Shown here: positions 12,301 to 21,209 of the stretch, piece by piece
Layout: each line of letters starts with the position of its first letter
Position numbering within the stretch: position 1 is the first letter of the stretch
Origin: Pediococcus acidilactici DSM 20284
GTDB taxonomy: Bacteria; Bacillota; Bacilli; Lactobacillales; Lactobacillaceae
NCBI RefSeq assembly: GCF_000146325.1
Contig: NZ_GL397067.1
Span: 313,747-377,746 of the forward strand
DNA length: 64,000 bases
Direction: 5' to 3'
Translations under genes and position numbers: made by a program
The notes under the pieces: model-generated
Told to the model about the DNA's origin: nothing
Databases searched by the model: none
The model's input: the letters and a program-made list of their open reading frames with translations, nothing else

Positions 12301-13663
12301 AGTTTTGTTCGGTAAGAATAACGTTTTCCGCGCTGGAACAATTGGTACCGTCGCTGATAAGACTGCTTATGGCTACGTGAAGGCTTACGAACGGGACACT
12401 AACCAGCATTTGCGTGGTGCCGAAATTGAACGGCTTGCCAAGGGAGCTACCGGAGTTAAACGGACGACCGGACAACATCCAGCGGGAATTTTGATTGTGC
12501 CTGATTATATGGATATCTATGATTTCAGTCCGATCCAATACCCAGCGGATGACCAAACTGCAGCTTGGGAAACGACCCATTTTGATTTCCATTCGATTCA
12601 CGATAATATTTTGAAAATGGATATTTTGGGACATGATGATCCGACCATGATCCGGAAACTGCAAGATTTGTCCGGCATTGACCCACAAACCATTCCTACT
12701 GACGACCCGGGAGTAATGAAAATCTTCTCCGGTCCCGAAGTGTTGGGGGTTACAGAAGAACAGATTAAATCCAAGACCGGTACGCTAGGAATTCCAGAAT
12801 TTGGTACGAGGTTTGTTCGGGGGATGTTAGAAGAAACCCATCCAACCACTTATTCTGAACTATTACAGATTTCAGGACTTTCTCACGGAACTGACGTGTG
12901 GTTAGGAAATGCGGAAGAGTTAATTAAAGCGGGAACCATTACGTTAAAAGATGTTATTGGGTGCCGGGATAATATCATGATGGACTTGATTCATTATGGA
13001 CTTGATTCGCAATCGTCCTTTAAGATCATGGAAAGTGTTCGGAAAGGTAAGGGAATTCCAGAAGGTTACGAAGAAAAAATGCGTGCAGCTAATGTTCCTG
13101 ATTGGTATATTGAGTCGTGCGGGAAGATTAAGTACATGTTCCCGCGGGCCCATGCTTCAGCTTACGTCTTGATGGCGTTGCGGATTGCTTACTTTAAGGT
13201 TTATTATCCATTAGTTTATTATGCAGCATACTTTACCGTGCGTGCCGACGATTTTGATATCGTGGCGATGTCTCGGGGAAAAGAATCCTTAAAAAACCGG
13301 ATGCAAGAAATTAATGACAAGGGTAATGAAGCTTCAGCAAAAGAAAAGAATTTGTTGACTGTTTTGGAATTAGCTAATGAAATGGTCGAACGAGGCTTCA
13401 ACTTTAAGATGATTGACCTTGAAAAATCGGATGCGGAAGAGTGGTTAATTGATGGCGACTCATTGATTGCCCCATTTAACGCGCTTCCTGGTCTGGGATT
13501 AAACGTTGCTAAACAAATCGTGGCAGCTCGGGCCGACAAGCCGTTCCTTTCTAAGGAAGATCTTGCAAAACGAGGTCACGTTTCTCAAACGCTAATTGAT
13601 TTTATGACCGAAAATAATGTTTTAGCAGGGTTACCTGATGAAAATCAATTGAGTCTTTTCTAG
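9353..13663 (+). CDS. polC: DNA polymerase III alpha subunit, PolC type
   Basis: PolC is the Gram-positive replicase catalytic subunit with built-in proofreading. The 1436-residue product shows, in order: an N-terminal domain; an OB fold near residues 230-320; the first part of the PHP domain ([10 protein letters not shown], about 334); an inserted DEDD 3'-5' exonuclease (VIFDVETTG, about 420); the rest of PHP; a zinc-binding cluster (CPNCQY...CPECG, about 910-945); and the palm motif [10 protein letters not shown] (about 963). TTG 9353 follows AGGAGG. A GTACC-rich stretch just upstream may hold its promoter, but I could not define one. Confidence 0.97.
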   Translation: MSLSENEQFKILLKQIDWSAPPAVGEGLIKNLTVHANSKRWFFNFEWDDILPYDQFAEFDERLKHTFKPIANVDYQISTRANTITKEQVAGYWDWIIKHSGIQSSLLQVLCDKAVPDFQDQVLTVKVDNEISQNLLSEEALRTIGQKYQQAGFPQFKIQVAIDNDGAEQRLAQYHEEKIKRDKEIVQKATEAIKKAEKKKATEKKAAPQFNGKVQIGKPISDQEQVTQLRDINQEERSVTIEGYIFDVEVKTLRSERQLLIFKVTDYTSSITIKKFSRNESDEQLFAAVKQGLWVRVRGSVQEDSFMKDLTMNAYDVTQISHAEREDTADEKRVELHLHTNMSTMDATNSISDFVSQAAKWGHPAIAVTDHAGLQAFPEAYAAGKKSGVKPLFGVEANLVDDGVPIAYNSAHRALKGGKYVIFDVETTGLSAIYDKVIELSAVKMENGNVIDEFEEFIDPGFPLSETTINLTSITNEMVRGSLSEKEVFTKFREFYEDAIIVGHNVTFDIGFMNTGYLRHGMEEIKNPIIDTLTLARFLYPTLKGYRLNTLAKKFNVALEHHHRAIYDAETTGHLCYLFLKDAEERYGIEYHDQLNDHMTENDAYKHARPNHAVLIAKTQAGLKNLFKLVSLSNVKYFYRVPRIPRSELERLREGIIVGSACSSGEVFTAMAQKGYVEARDRAKFYDYLEVMPKPVYQPLIDQEIVSDTNKLEEIIGNIVKLGKDLDIPVVATGDVHYLNPQDAIYRKILINSQGGANPLNRTELPDVHFRTTDEMLEAFRFLGEETAHQIVVENPNQIADSIDDISPVKDKLYTPKMPGAEDRIKQLAMDQAHALYGKELPEIVSERLDKELTSIIGNGFSVIYLIAQRLVHKSNKDGYLVGSRGSVGSSFVATMSGITEVNPLPPHYRCPNCQYSHFYTKGEYGSGYDLPDKKCPECGTLMIGDGQDIPFETFLGFKGDKVPDIDLNFSGDYQPIAHNYMQVLFGKNNVFRAGTIGTVADKTAYGYVKAYERDTNQHLRGAEIERLAKGATGVKRTTGQHPAGILIVPDYMDIYDFSPIQYPADDQTAAWETTHFDFHSIHDNILKMDILGHDDPTMIRKLQDLSGIDPQTIPTDDPGVMKIFSGPEVLGVTEEQIKSKTGTLGIPEFGTRFVRGMLEETHPTTYSELLQISGLSHGTDVWLGNAEELIKAGTITLKDVIGCRDNIMMDLIHYGLDSQSSFKIMESVRKGKGIPEGYEEKMRAANVPDWYIESCGKIKYMFPRAHASAYVLMALRIAYFKVYYPLVYYAAYFTVRADDFDIVAMSRGKESLKNRMQEINDKGNEASAKEKNLLTVLELANEMVERGFNFKMIDLEKSDAEEWLIDGDSLIAPFNALPGLGLNVAKQIVAARADKPFLSKEDLAKRGHVSQTLIDFMTENNVLAGLPDENQLSLF

Positions 13664-13669
13664 ATTATT

Positions 13670-13698
13670 TTGCAATCTTTGCAAAACAATGCTATATT
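13670..13698 (+). promoter_or_regulatory. SigA promoter of the rimP-nusA-infB operon
   Basis: TTGCAA (13670-13675) and TATATT (13693-13698) are 17 bases apart, with a TGC just before the -10 (extended -10). The -35 begins seven bases after the polC stop codon. Confidence 0.75.
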
Positions 13699-13724
13699 AG
13701 AGTTAGTAATTTGATACTCGTTAA

Positions 13725-13753
13725 GTGAGTGAGCAGCGATGCTCACTCTTTTT
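13725..13753 (+). terminator. Terminator-like hairpin in the rimP-nusA leader
   Basis: GAGTGAGC (13727-13734) pairs with GCTCACTC (13741-13748) around AGCGAT, followed by TTTTTA. It lies downstream of the operon promoter, so besides ending polC transcripts it can stop nascent rimP-nusA transcripts about 45 bases from their start. See findings. Confidence 0.75.
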
Positions 13754-13784
13754 ATTGGCAAAATATAAATCGGGAGGTTCAAAT

Positions 13785-14261
13785 TTGAGTAGCAATGTTG
13801 TTGAAAAAATAACGGAATTAGCTAGACCCGTTATTGAAAGTCATGATTTCCAACTAGTGGAAGTTGAATTCGTGAAAGAGGGTCAGGGTTGGTTCCTCAG
13901 GTTTTATATTGATAAAGTCGGCGGAATTAACATTGAAGAATGCGCCATGGTCAGCGACGAATTAAGCGAACTCTTGGATCAGCAAGATCCCGATCCGATT
14001 CCACAAGCTTATTTCTTGGAGGTTTCCTCACCAGGAGCAGAACGTCCTTTAAAGACTAAGGAGGACTTGGCAGCTGCTGTAGGGGAATATATCCATATCT
14101 CATTATATGCGTCAATCAACAAGCAAAAGGTGTTTGAAGGATACCTCAAGAGCTTTGAAAATGATGAATTAGTTTTAGATTACCTAGATAAAACTAGACA
14201 TAAAGAATTGAAAGTCGCTTACAATCAAGTGGCGTTTGCTAGATTAGCAATCAAGATTTAG
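13785..14261 (+). CDS. rimP: Ribosome maturation factor RimP
   Basis: RimP assists 30S maturation near the S12/S19 region. The 158-residue protein has the N-terminal alpha/beta domain (VEVEFVKEGQGWFLRFYID) and a C-terminal SH3-like domain. The SSPGAERPL motif near residue 85 is diagnostic. TTG 13785 lies 8 bases after GGGAGG. Upstream codons in the same frame run through the leader hairpin and are not likely translated. It is the first gene of the nusA-infB operon. Confidence 0.93.
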   Translation: MSSNVVEKITELARPVIESHDFQLVEVEFVKEGQGWFLRFYIDKVGGINIEECAMVSDELSELLDQQDPDPIPQAYFLEVSSPGAERPLKTKEDLAAAVGEYIHISLYASINKQKVFEGYLKSFENDELVLDYLDKTRHKELKVAYNQVAFARLAIKI

Positions 14262-14274
14262 AGGAGAGTTAAAA

Positions 14275-15441
14275 ATGAGTAAAGAAATGGTTACCGCTCT
14301 TGCTAACTTAGAAAAGGAAAAGGGAATTAAGCAAAGCGTAGTTATTGAAGCGCTGGAAGCTGCCCTAGTTTCTGCGTATAAGCGTAATTATGGTCAAGCA
14401 CAAAATGTTGAAGTAGAATTCAACGAACGGAAGGGTGATATCCACGTCTACGCTGTCAAGAAAGTAGTGGAAGAAGTGGAAGATGACCAATTACAAGTTA
14501 GTTTAGCAGATGCTTTGCAAATTAACCGGGCTTACGAACTAGATGATGAAATTCGTTTTGAAGTAACGCCAAAAAACTTTGGCCGGATTGCTGCCCAAAC
14601 TGCTAAGCAAGTAATTATGCAACGGGTTCGGGAAGCAGAACGCGAAGTTATTTACGAAAAGTACAGCCAATACCTCGATGAAATGGTAACTGGTGAAGTT
14701 GCTCGACGGGATAACCGGTACGTATATGTTGACTTGGGTGGCGTAGAAGCCGTAATGTCTAAACAGGACCAAATCCCTGGTGAACAATACGAACCGCACG
14801 ACCACATTAAGGTATACGTAACTAAAGTAGAGTATAGTGGACGTGGACCACAAATTTTTGTTTCTCGCAGTCATGAAGGATTGTTGAAACGCTTGTTTGA
14901 ACAAGAAATCCCAGAAATTTACGACGGGACGGTTGAAATTATGTCCGTTGCACGGGAAGCTGGCGACCGCGCTAAGGTAGCGGTTCGGTCAAATAACCCA
15001 GACATTGATGCGGTTGGAACCTGTGTAGGTCCCCGCGGTCAACGGATTCAAACCATCGTTAACGAATTACATGGCGAAAACATGGACGTAATTGAATGGG
15101 AAGATGACGATGCAGAATTTATTTCCAACGCCCTTAACCCAGCAGAAGTAATCGATGTTTTATTTAATGAAGAAGAAGAAAATTCTTGCATCGTCATTGT
15201 GCCTGATTACCAACTATCATTAGCCATTGGTAAACGGGGACAAAATGCACGTTTAGCTGCTAAATTGACTAACTATAAGATTGATATTAAATCAGAAACT
15301 GATGCTGCTGAATTTGTTGAAGAAGATGACGACGAAGAAGTAGCAGATTCTGCCACTGAAATTGAAAGCAGTGCTGACGAAAGCACAGTTGATGAAAACG
15401 TCTTGGAAAGTGAATCAAACGACGATAGCGACGAAGAATAA
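14275..15441 (+). CDS. nusA: Transcription termination/antitermination factor NusA
   Basis: NusA binds RNA polymerase and nascent RNA and promotes pausing and hairpin-dependent termination. The 388-residue protein contains the N-terminal polymerase-binding domain, an S1 domain near residues 135-200 (VTGEVARRDNRYVYVDLGG), and two KH domains (GPRGQRIQ and AIGKRGQNARLAAKL). It ends in an acidic Asp/Glu/Ser tail of about 50 residues that is longer than the compact Bacillus protein. SD GAGGAG overlaps the rimP stop. Confidence 0.96.
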   Translation: MSKEMVTALANLEKEKGIKQSVVIEALEAALVSAYKRNYGQAQNVEVEFNERKGDIHVYAVKKVVEEVEDDQLQVSLADALQINRAYELDDEIRFEVTPKNFGRIAAQTAKQVIMQRVREAEREVIYEKYSQYLDEMVTGEVARRDNRYVYVDLGGVEAVMSKQDQIPGEQYEPHDHIKVYVTKVEYSGRGPQIFVSRSHEGLLKRLFEQEIPEIYDGTVEIMSVAREAGDRAKVAVRSNNPDIDAVGTCVGPRGQRIQTIVNELHGENMDVIEWEDDDAEFISNALNPAEVIDVLFNEEEENSCIVIVPDYQLSLAIGKRGQNARLAAKLTNYKIDIKSETDAAEFVEEDDDEEVADSATEIESSADESTVDENVLESESNDDSDEE

Positions 15442-15462
15442 GCCCATTGGAGGTACATTTCA

Positions 15463-15759
15463 ATGAAAACTAGAAAGATCCCGATGCGTAAAGATATTGT
15501 AACTAACCAAATGTTTCCAAAACGCGAGCTAGTCCGGGTGGTTAAAAACAAAGAAAACGAAGTATCCATTGATCCAACTGGGAAAGCTGCTGGACGCGGT
15601 GCTTACATTGGACTAGACGTCGAAATTGCTAAGAAGGCCAAGCAAAAGCGGATTTTTGACCGTACTTTTCAGGTTAAAATCGATGATCAATTTTATGATG
15701 ACTTAATTGCATACGTTGATCACCAACAAGCCCGTAAAGAATTGTTTGGGGATAAATAA
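15463..15759 (+). CDS. rnpM: RNase P modulator RnpM (YlxR, DUF448)
   Basis: This family member binds RNA and in Bacillus subtilis modulates RNase P. The 98 residues begin MKTRKIPMRKDIVTNQMFPK and include the conserved GRGAYIGLD motif near residue 46. The stop codon overlaps the next start by one base (TAATG). Its position between nusA and infB is conserved. Confidence 0.92.
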   Translation: MKTRKIPMRKDIVTNQMFPKRELVRVVKNKENEVSIDPTGKAAGRGAYIGLDVEIAKKAKQKRIFDRTFQVKIDDQFYDDLIAYVDHQQARKELFGDK

Positions 15760-16058
15760 TGAAACCCGCAGTTCAACAATATTTAGGGCTAATGCGCCGG
15801 TCGGGAAACTTGACGACGGGGCAAGAATTGGTCTTGAATTTAATTAGAAGCAAAAAAGCCAGGCTAGTACTTTTGGCAGAAGACATTGGAGAATCCAGTA
15901 GGAAGAGAATTATTGATAAATGCCATTTTTATGAAATCCCGGTAGTCGTTGCTGGCTCAAAAGCAGAAATTTCGGCAGCAATTGGACAATCGCGCTCGGT
16001 AGTGGCAACCACCAATAAGGGTTTCGCAGAAGGGTTCCTCAAGAGATTAAATGAATAG
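15759..16058 (+). CDS. ylxQ: L7Ae-family RNA-binding protein YlxQ
   Basis: This is a small kink-turn-binding protein of the L7Ae/L30e/S12e fold. The 99 residues show the family core RKARLVLLAEDIGESSRKRI and end in the helix that contacts RNA. The exact role is not established; context points to ribosome assembly or RNA processing. It overlaps rnpM by one base and lies 12 bases before infB. Confidence 0.88.
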   Translation: MKPAVQQYLGLMRRSGNLTTGQELVLNLIRSKKARLVLLAEDIGESSRKRIIDKCHFYEIPVVVAGSKAEISAAIGQSRSVVATTNKGFAEGFLKRLNE

Positions 16059-16070
16059 GAGCGTGAAACG

Positions 16071-18692
16071 ATGGGCAAAAAAAGAATTTATGAATTAGCC
16101 AAAGAAATCAACGTTTCGAGTAAAGAAATTATTGAAAAGGCTCAAGCAGATGGTCTTGACATCAAGAATCACATGTCAACACTCGATGCCGATTCAGAAA
16201 AGCACCTTCGGGAAGCTTTTAAGAAAAATGCTGGCTCCGAAAAACCGGCAGAAAAGCGGACACCGAAGTTCCGCTCTAGTAAAACTGGTAAGACCGTTGT
16301 GAAAAAGAGCGGCCAACCAAATAAAAATGGTGCGAAGGGTATTCAAAGATTGAAATCAAACACTAACGATAACAAAAATACAGATCATACAAAAGAAGAA
16401 AAGCGGCAAAGTAATAACCGAACACGGGATAACCGCAATCACAACCAAAACCGTAATCGAAACCAAAATAACGGTCAAAATCGGCCAAAGCGTGAACAAA
16501 GCGAACGCCAAGACAAGCAAAAGGCGATTCGGGCATCAGTTGCGGAAGCAGCACGAATGGCAGCTCAAGCAAATCGCGAAATTGCTCATGAAAAGCCCCA
16601 ACCTGCTCATAAAAAGCACGTAAGAAATAATGCTGAACGTCCACAAGAACATAAGCGTTCAAATCAAAACCACTCTAACACTACCCCGCAAACTAACAAG
16701 CGGCCGGTGGTTGCGGAAGCAGTGGCTGCACCTGAAGCAAGCAAAGAACGGACAAACAATAACAAAAACTACGGTTCGAAGAACGGCAACCGGTTTAACA
16801 ATAACCGGGGCAACAACCGTCCTTTCAACAAAGAAAACCGTAAAAACAAGAAGAAAAACCGTAAGGCAAAACGCGACGGTCGTTTGAAAGAAAGCCAAAA
16901 GAAGGTCGTTACGGCTCGTAAAGAAAAGCCGTTGCCAAAGGTACTTGAATATAGCGAAGGCATCAACGTTGCGGAAATTGCTAAGAAGATTCACCGTGAA
17001 CCAGCTGAAATCATCAAGAAGTTATTCATGATGGGTGTAATGGTTAACCAAAATCAATCACTTGATAATGACACGGTTGAACTATTAGCGGCCGATTACG
17101 GAATCGAAGCACAACAAAAAGTGGAAGTTGATATTTCAGATATCGACAAGATGTTTGAAGATGAACAAAAGAACACGGATCATCTTGAAAATCGTCCGCC
17201 AGTAGTTACCATCATGGGACACGTTGACCATGGTAAAACTACTTTACTAGATAAACTTCGTCATAGTCACATTACAGAAGGCGAAGCTGGTGGGATTACT
17301 CAAGGAATCGGTGCTTATCAACTTAAGCATGACGACAAGCTAATCACCTTCTTAGATACTCCAGGACATGCGGCCTTCACTGAAATGCGTGCGCGGGGTG
17401 CTGACGTGACTGATATCACCATCTTAGTTGTCGCTGCAGATGATGGGGTAATGCCACAAACTATCGAAGCGATTAACCATGCTAAGGCTGCCGAAGTGCC
17501 AATCATCGTTGCGGTTAATAAGATCGATAAGCCAGGTGCAAATCCTAACCACGTAATGGAACAACTCACGGAATATGGTTTGATTCCTGAATCATGGGGT
17601 GGCGACACGATCTTTGTTGAAATTTCAGCTAAGTTTGGTAAGAACTTAGACGAATTACTCGACATGATCTTGTTACAAGCTGAAGTCTTAGAACTAAAAG
17701 CTAACCCTGAACAAAATGCGGCTGGTTCCGTAATTGAAGCTCAATTGGACCCTGGTAAAGGTTCAATTGCAACTGTTTTAGTACAACAAGGAACTATGCA
17801 CGTGGGTGATCCAGTTGTAATTGGAAACACGTTTGGTCGGGTTCGGACAATGACTAACGAACATGGTCGGCGGGTTAAGGAAGCTACTCCATCAACCCCA
17901 GTTGAAATTACAGGACTAAACGACGTTCCTGAAGCTGGTGACCGTTTCGTAGTCTTCGATGACGAAAAATCAGCACGGGCAGCCGGTGAAGAACGGGCAA
18001 AACGTGCTCAAATGGAAGAACGCAAACGTAACAACCACGTTACTTTAGATAACCTCTTCGATTCACTTAAGGAAGGTGAAATGAAGAAGGTTGACATCAT
18101 TATTAAAGCTGACGTTCAAGGTTCGGTAGAAGCCTTAGCAGATAGTTTACAAAAAATTGATGTTGAAGGCGTCCGGGTTAACATTATTCATAAGGCCGTG
18201 GGAGCAATTAACGAAAGTGACGTCACTTTAGCTGCCGCAAGTAACGCGATCATTATCGGATTCAACGTGCGGCCAACGGCACAAGCTAAGCAAATGGCTG
18301 ACTCTGAAGACGTTGAAATTCGGCTACACCAAGTTATTTACAAGGCAATCGAAGAAGTTGAATCCGCAATGAAGGGAATGCTTGAACCGGTTTACGAAGA
18401 GGAAGTAATCGGACAAGTTGAAGTTCGGGAAACTTACAAAGTTTCTCGGATTGGAACCATTGCTGGTGGATACGTAACTGAAGGATTTATCACCCGGGAT
18501 GCTGGCGTACGCTTGATTCGGGATGGCGTGGTCATTTACGATGGTAAGCTAGGCAGTCTCCGGCGCTTCAAGGACGATGTTAAGGAAGTTAAGCGCGGAT
18601 TTGACCTTGGTCTAACAATCGAAAAGTATAACGACATTAAAGTCGGTGATGTAATTGAAGCATACCGGATGAAGGAAGTCCCAGTCAAATAG
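16071..18692 (+). CDS. infB: Translation initiation factor IF-2
   Basis: IF-2 is the GTPase that brings fMet-tRNA to the 30S subunit and promotes subunit joining. The 873-residue protein begins with an IF2_N domain ([18 protein letters not shown]). A long low-complexity linker rich in Asn, Arg, Lys and Gln follows (about residues 50-285). The G domain has GHVDHGKT near 382, DTPGH near 430 and NKID near 485, followed by domains II-IV. The repetitive linker gives spurious open frames on the other strand. SD AGGAGCG precedes ATG 16071. Confidence 0.97.
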   Translation: MGKKRIYELAKEINVSSKEIIEKAQADGLDIKNHMSTLDADSEKHLREAFKKNAGSEKPAEKRTPKFRSSKTGKTVVKKSGQPNKNGAKGIQRLKSNTNDNKNTDHTKEEKRQSNNRTRDNRNHNQNRNRNQNNGQNRPKREQSERQDKQKAIRASVAEAARMAAQANREIAHEKPQPAHKKHVRNNAERPQEHKRSNQNHSNTTPQTNKRPVVAEAVAAPEASKERTNNNKNYGSKNGNRFNNNRGNNRPFNKENRKNKKKNRKAKRDGRLKESQKKVVTARKEKPLPKVLEYSEGINVAEIAKKIHREPAEIIKKLFMMGVMVNQNQSLDNDTVELLAADYGIEAQQKVEVDISDIDKMFEDEQKNTDHLENRPPVVTIMGHVDHGKTTLLDKLRHSHITEGEAGGITQGIGAYQLKHDDKLITFLDTPGHAAFTEMRARGADVTDITILVVAADDGVMPQTIEAINHAKAAEVPIIVAVNKIDKPGANPNHVMEQLTEYGLIPESWGGDTIFVEISAKFGKNLDELLDMILLQAEVLELKANPEQNAAGSVIEAQLDPGKGSIATVLVQQGTMHVGDPVVIGNTFGRVRTMTNEHGRRVKEATPSTPVEITGLNDVPEAGDRFVVFDDEKSARAAGEERAKRAQMEERKRNNHVTLDNLFDSLKEGEMKKVDIIIKADVQGSVEALADSLQKIDVEGVRVNIIHKAVGAINESDVTLAAASNAIIIGFNVRPTAQAKQMADSEDVEIRLHQVIYKAIEEVESAMKGMLEPVYEEEVIGQVEVRETYKVSRIGTIAGGYVTEGFITRDAGVRLIRDGVVIYDGKLGSLRRFKDDVKEVKRGFDLGLTIEKYNDIKVGDVIEAYRMKEVPVK

Positions 18693-18708
18693 TAAGGGGG
18701 ATTTGAAG

Positions 18709-19059
18709 ATGGCTCGACAATATCGTGCAGATCGTTTGTCACAAGAAATTGAAAAAGAAGTCAGTGACATTTTACGTCGCCGAGTTCGTGACCCTCGCGT
18801 GCAGGGAGTTACGATCACGGGGGTAGACGTCACTGGTGACTTACAACAAGCGAAAATTTATTACAGCATCTTATCGGATAAAGCTTCTGACGACGAAAAG
18901 ACCCGTAAAGGTCTCGAAAAGGCGTCGGGGTTGATCCGCAAAGAACTAGGCAGTCGGTTATCAATTTATAAAACACCAGAATTGATTTTTGAAAGAGATC
19001 ATTCTGTACAGTACGGTGAAAAAATTGATCAGCTGATTAATAAACTTAATCGTGACTAA
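18709..19059 (+). CDS. rbfA: 30S ribosome-binding factor RbfA
   Basis: RbfA is a KH-fold factor for late 30S maturation and cold adaptation. The 116-residue protein has the family start RADRLSQEIEKEVSDILRR and the DPRVQGVTITGVDVTGD motif near residue 30. ATG 18709 is 8 bases after AAGGGGG; TTG 18703 is too close to it. It is probably the last gene of the rimP-infB operon because a large terminator-like hairpin follows. Confidence 0.95.
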   Translation: MARQYRADRLSQEIEKEVSDILRRRVRDPRVQGVTITGVDVTGDLQQAKIYYSILSDKASDDEKTRKGLEKASGLIRKELGSRLSIYKTPELIFERDHSVQYGEKIDQLINKLNRD

Positions 19060-19062
19060 GTT

Positions 19063-19145
19063 AAAAGAGCAATCATGGACAGGAACGTTTCCAGCAAGTA
19101 AGCAGCTTATGGGAACCATTCCAGGTCGAATGGTTGCTCTTTTTA
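19063..19145 (+). terminator. Two-state hairpin / terminator between rbfA and truB
   Basis: Bases 19063-19076 can pair with 19130-19143 (14 pairs, one G-U), followed by a T run, forming a terminator over a 53-base loop. Alternatively 19114-19121 (AACCATTC) pairs perfectly with 19128-19135 (GAATGGTT) around a 6-base loop. The two helices share bases 19130-19135 and so exclude each other. Confidence 0.6.
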
Positions 19146-19178
19146 AGTTAGTGGGAGATACTGATTGGGATGAACATT

Positions 19179-19206
19179 TTGTATTCCACGGTATCTACTG
19201 TAAAAT
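19179..19206 (+). promoter_or_regulatory. Probable promoter of truB-ribF
   Basis: TTGTAT (19179-19184) and TAAAAT (19201-19206) are 16 bases apart, placing the start about 40 bases before truB. Confidence 0.5.
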
Positions 19207-19251
19207 ACTTAAGAAGAGCAAATTTGCACGAGGAATGTGAGGTTTATTTTG

Positions 19252-20154
19252 ATGGATGGAATTATTCCAATTAATAAGGAACGCGGAATGACTAGTCACG
19301 ACGTGGTTGCTAAGGTGCGTGGAATTTTAAGAACCAAGAAGGTCGGCCATAGCGGTACCCTAGATCCTAGCGTGGATGGGGTTTTACCGGTTTGCGTAGG
19401 CCGCGCTACAAAAGTGGTAGATTACTTAATGCGCTTTGGTAAAACTTATCAAGGATCAATTACGTTAGGCTTGGCGACCACCACTGAGGATCTGGATGGA
19501 GAAGTGGTGGAACGGCAACCCTTAAGTAAACCACTAACGGACGCTCAAATTGGTGCAGCCTTAAAGCAAATGACCGGGGAATTAACTCAAATTCCACCAA
19601 TGTATTCCGCTGTGAAGGTTAATGGGCGCAAGTTATATGAGTATGCTCGTGCCGAAGAAACGGTGGAGCGGCCTAAAAGAAAAATCCAAGTGTACCAGTT
19701 TAAACAAATTCGCCCTACGGAGTTCGACGAGGAAAAGGGAGAACAAACTATTTATTTTGAGGTGCAGTGTGGTAAGGGAACTTACGTTAGGACTTTAGCA
19801 GTCGATTTTGGTCGGCAATTTGGGTTGCCAGCCGTAATGTCTGATTTAACTCGGACAAGTAGCGGAGGGTTTGAACTAAAAGAGTGCGTTACTTTGGCAG
19901 AACTTGAGCAGGCTCGTGACGAAGACCGGGTCGAAAGTGATGTGCTACACCCGATTGACCATGCTTTAGCAAAGTTTGAGGCAATTGAAATTACTGATTC
20001 AGAGTGGCAATTAGTTCAAAATGGGGGCTTTTTGAAGCGCGCACTTACCGAACCGGTTGTTGCCGTTAAATATAAAGGTAAAATTCAGGCGCTGTACCAA
20101 TACGACGAATCTCGTCAAGTATACCGCCCAGAAAAAATGTTGTTGGTGAGATAA
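19252..20154 (+). CDS. truB: tRNA pseudouridine(55) synthase
   Basis: TruB isomerises U55 in the T-loop of tRNAs. The 300-residue protein has the N-terminal GIIPINKERGMTSHDVV motif and the catalytic aspartate in GTLDPSVDGVLPV (Asp38). Further family motifs are YQGSITLG and the C-terminal PUA-like domain. ATG 19252 is 9 bases after GTGAGG. The stop codon is directly followed by the ribF ATG, suggesting coupling. Confidence 0.95.
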   Translation: MDGIIPINKERGMTSHDVVAKVRGILRTKKVGHSGTLDPSVDGVLPVCVGRATKVVDYLMRFGKTYQGSITLGLATTTEDLDGEVVERQPLSKPLTDAQIGAALKQMTGELTQIPPMYSAVKVNGRKLYEYARAEETVERPKRKIQVYQFKQIRPTEFDEEKGEQTIYFEVQCGKGTYVRTLAVDFGRQFGLPAVMSDLTRTSSGGFELKECVTLAELEQARDEDRVESDVLHPIDHALAKFEAIEITDSEWQLVQNGGFLKRALTEPVVAVKYKGKIQALYQYDESRQVYRPEKMLLVR

Positions 20155-21102
20155 ATGCAAATAATTAAGATACATCATCCGTATGATAAAAAAATGATTC
20201 CCGAAGAAAAGGTGGTGCTTGCTTTAGGATTTTTTGATGGCATGCATCGTGGTCACCAAGCCGTAATTCAAAAGGCTCGTGAGATTGCGAACGCTAAGGG
20301 CTTAGCGTTGGCGGCAATGACTTTTGATCACCACGCTTCGGTAGTTTTCCCCAAGCCGCAGCACCGTTTTAGCGCGTTAAGCTACCTAACTTCTGTATCT
20401 CGGAAAGCAGAGTTAATGGAAGCGGCGGGAGTGGATATTCTTTACGTAGTTAACTTTACTTCCGCATTTGGCAGTTTAACCCCGCAAGAGTTTGTTGACC
20501 AATACATGGTCGGATTAAATGCTGAAGTGGTGGTGGCCGGTTTTGATTATACTTTTGGGCCAGTTGCCACGGCTAATATGGATACGTTGCCAGAAATTGC
20601 GCAACACCGTTTTGAAGTAGTTAAAGTACCTAAAATCATTGCACAAGGGCAAAAAATTGGATCGACCGCCATTCGAAACGCCGTTGCCGACGGGGAGATT
20701 GACGAAGCTAACCGGTATTTAGGGTACCCCTTTGAAACTAATGGTTTAGTAGTCCACGGCGAAGCGCGGGGAAGGACCCTTGGGTTTCCTACCGCGAACA
20801 TTGTTAGCAATCCTAATCAAATCACTCCTGGGATTGGCATTTACGTTGTGGAAATTAAGATTGCCGATACATGGTACCAGGGGATGGCCTCGGTAGGACG
20901 CAACGTTGTCTTCGGGGACGGGCGCCCCGTAACTACGGAAATTAACATTTTAGATTTCAATCAAGAAATTTATGGTGAGACGGTCCGGGTTAAATGGCAC
21001 CACCGCTTACGGGGAGAAGTTAAGTTTGCTTCGGTGGACGCGTTAATTGCGCAATTGCACCAGGATGAAGCAGATACGCGTGCATTTTTTAAGAAGCGTT
21101 AA
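20155..21102 (+). CDS. ribF: Bifunctional riboflavin kinase / FAD synthetase
   Basis: RibF phosphorylates riboflavin to FMN and adenylates FMN to FAD. The 315-residue protein has an N-terminal nucleotidyltransferase domain (ALGFFDGMHRGHQAVI, the HxGH-type motif, near residue 25) and a C-terminal kinase domain (RGRTLGFPTANI near residue 205). It abuts truB without a gap. No FMN riboswitch is visible upstream. Confidence 0.95.
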   Translation: MQIIKIHHPYDKKMIPEEKVVLALGFFDGMHRGHQAVIQKAREIANAKGLALAAMTFDHHASVVFPKPQHRFSALSYLTSVSRKAELMEAAGVDILYVVNFTSAFGSLTPQEFVDQYMVGLNAEVVVAGFDYTFGPVATANMDTLPEIAQHRFEVVKVPKIIAQGQKIGSTAIRNAVADGEIDEANRYLGYPFETNGLVVHGEARGRTLGFPTANIVSNPNQITPGIGIYVVEIKIADTWYQGMASVGRNVVFGDGRPVTTEINILDFNQEIYGETVRVKWHHRLRGEVKFASVDALIAQLHQDEADTRAFFKKR

Positions 21103-21128
21103 AGTTGTCTGACCAAGCTTGACTAAAG

Positions 21129-21157
21129 TTGACATTTCTACAAACCTCTGGTATCTT
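21129..21157 (+). promoter_or_regulatory. SigA promoter of the hrcA operon
   Basis: A consensus TTGACA (21129-21134) is 17 bases from TATCTT (21152-21157), which has an upstream TGG (extended -10). The predicted start near 21164 places CIRCE at the beginning of the transcript. Confidence 0.85.
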
Positions 21158-21168
21158 AATAGTTGTTC

Positions 21169-21195
21169 TTAGCACTCCGACTTTCTAAGTGCTAA
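21169..21195 (+). promoter_or_regulatory. CIRCE operator (HrcA binding site)
   Basis: TTAGCACTC, a 9-base spacer, then AAGTGCTAA. This matches the CIRCE inverted repeat with one mismatch in the right arm (A for G at 21187). HrcA bound here would block the overlapping promoter region and autoregulate the operon. Confidence 0.95.
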
Positions 21196-21209
21196 AAGAG
21201 GTGATTTTC

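Noticed and set aside
16363-16994. Open frames antisense to the N-terminal linker of infB
   Set aside because: They are a by-product of the biased Asn/Arg/Lys codons in the linker; they lack ribosome sites and family resemblance.
19052-19240. A 62-codon open frame starting at GTG inside the end of rbfA
   Set aside because: It has no SD, runs through both competing hairpins and the putative truB promoter, and its sequence resembles no family I know. RNA structure explains the region better.
20000-21200. FMN riboswitch near ribF
   Set aside because: No conserved FMN aptamer segments are visible upstream of truB-ribF, and ribF directly abuts truB.
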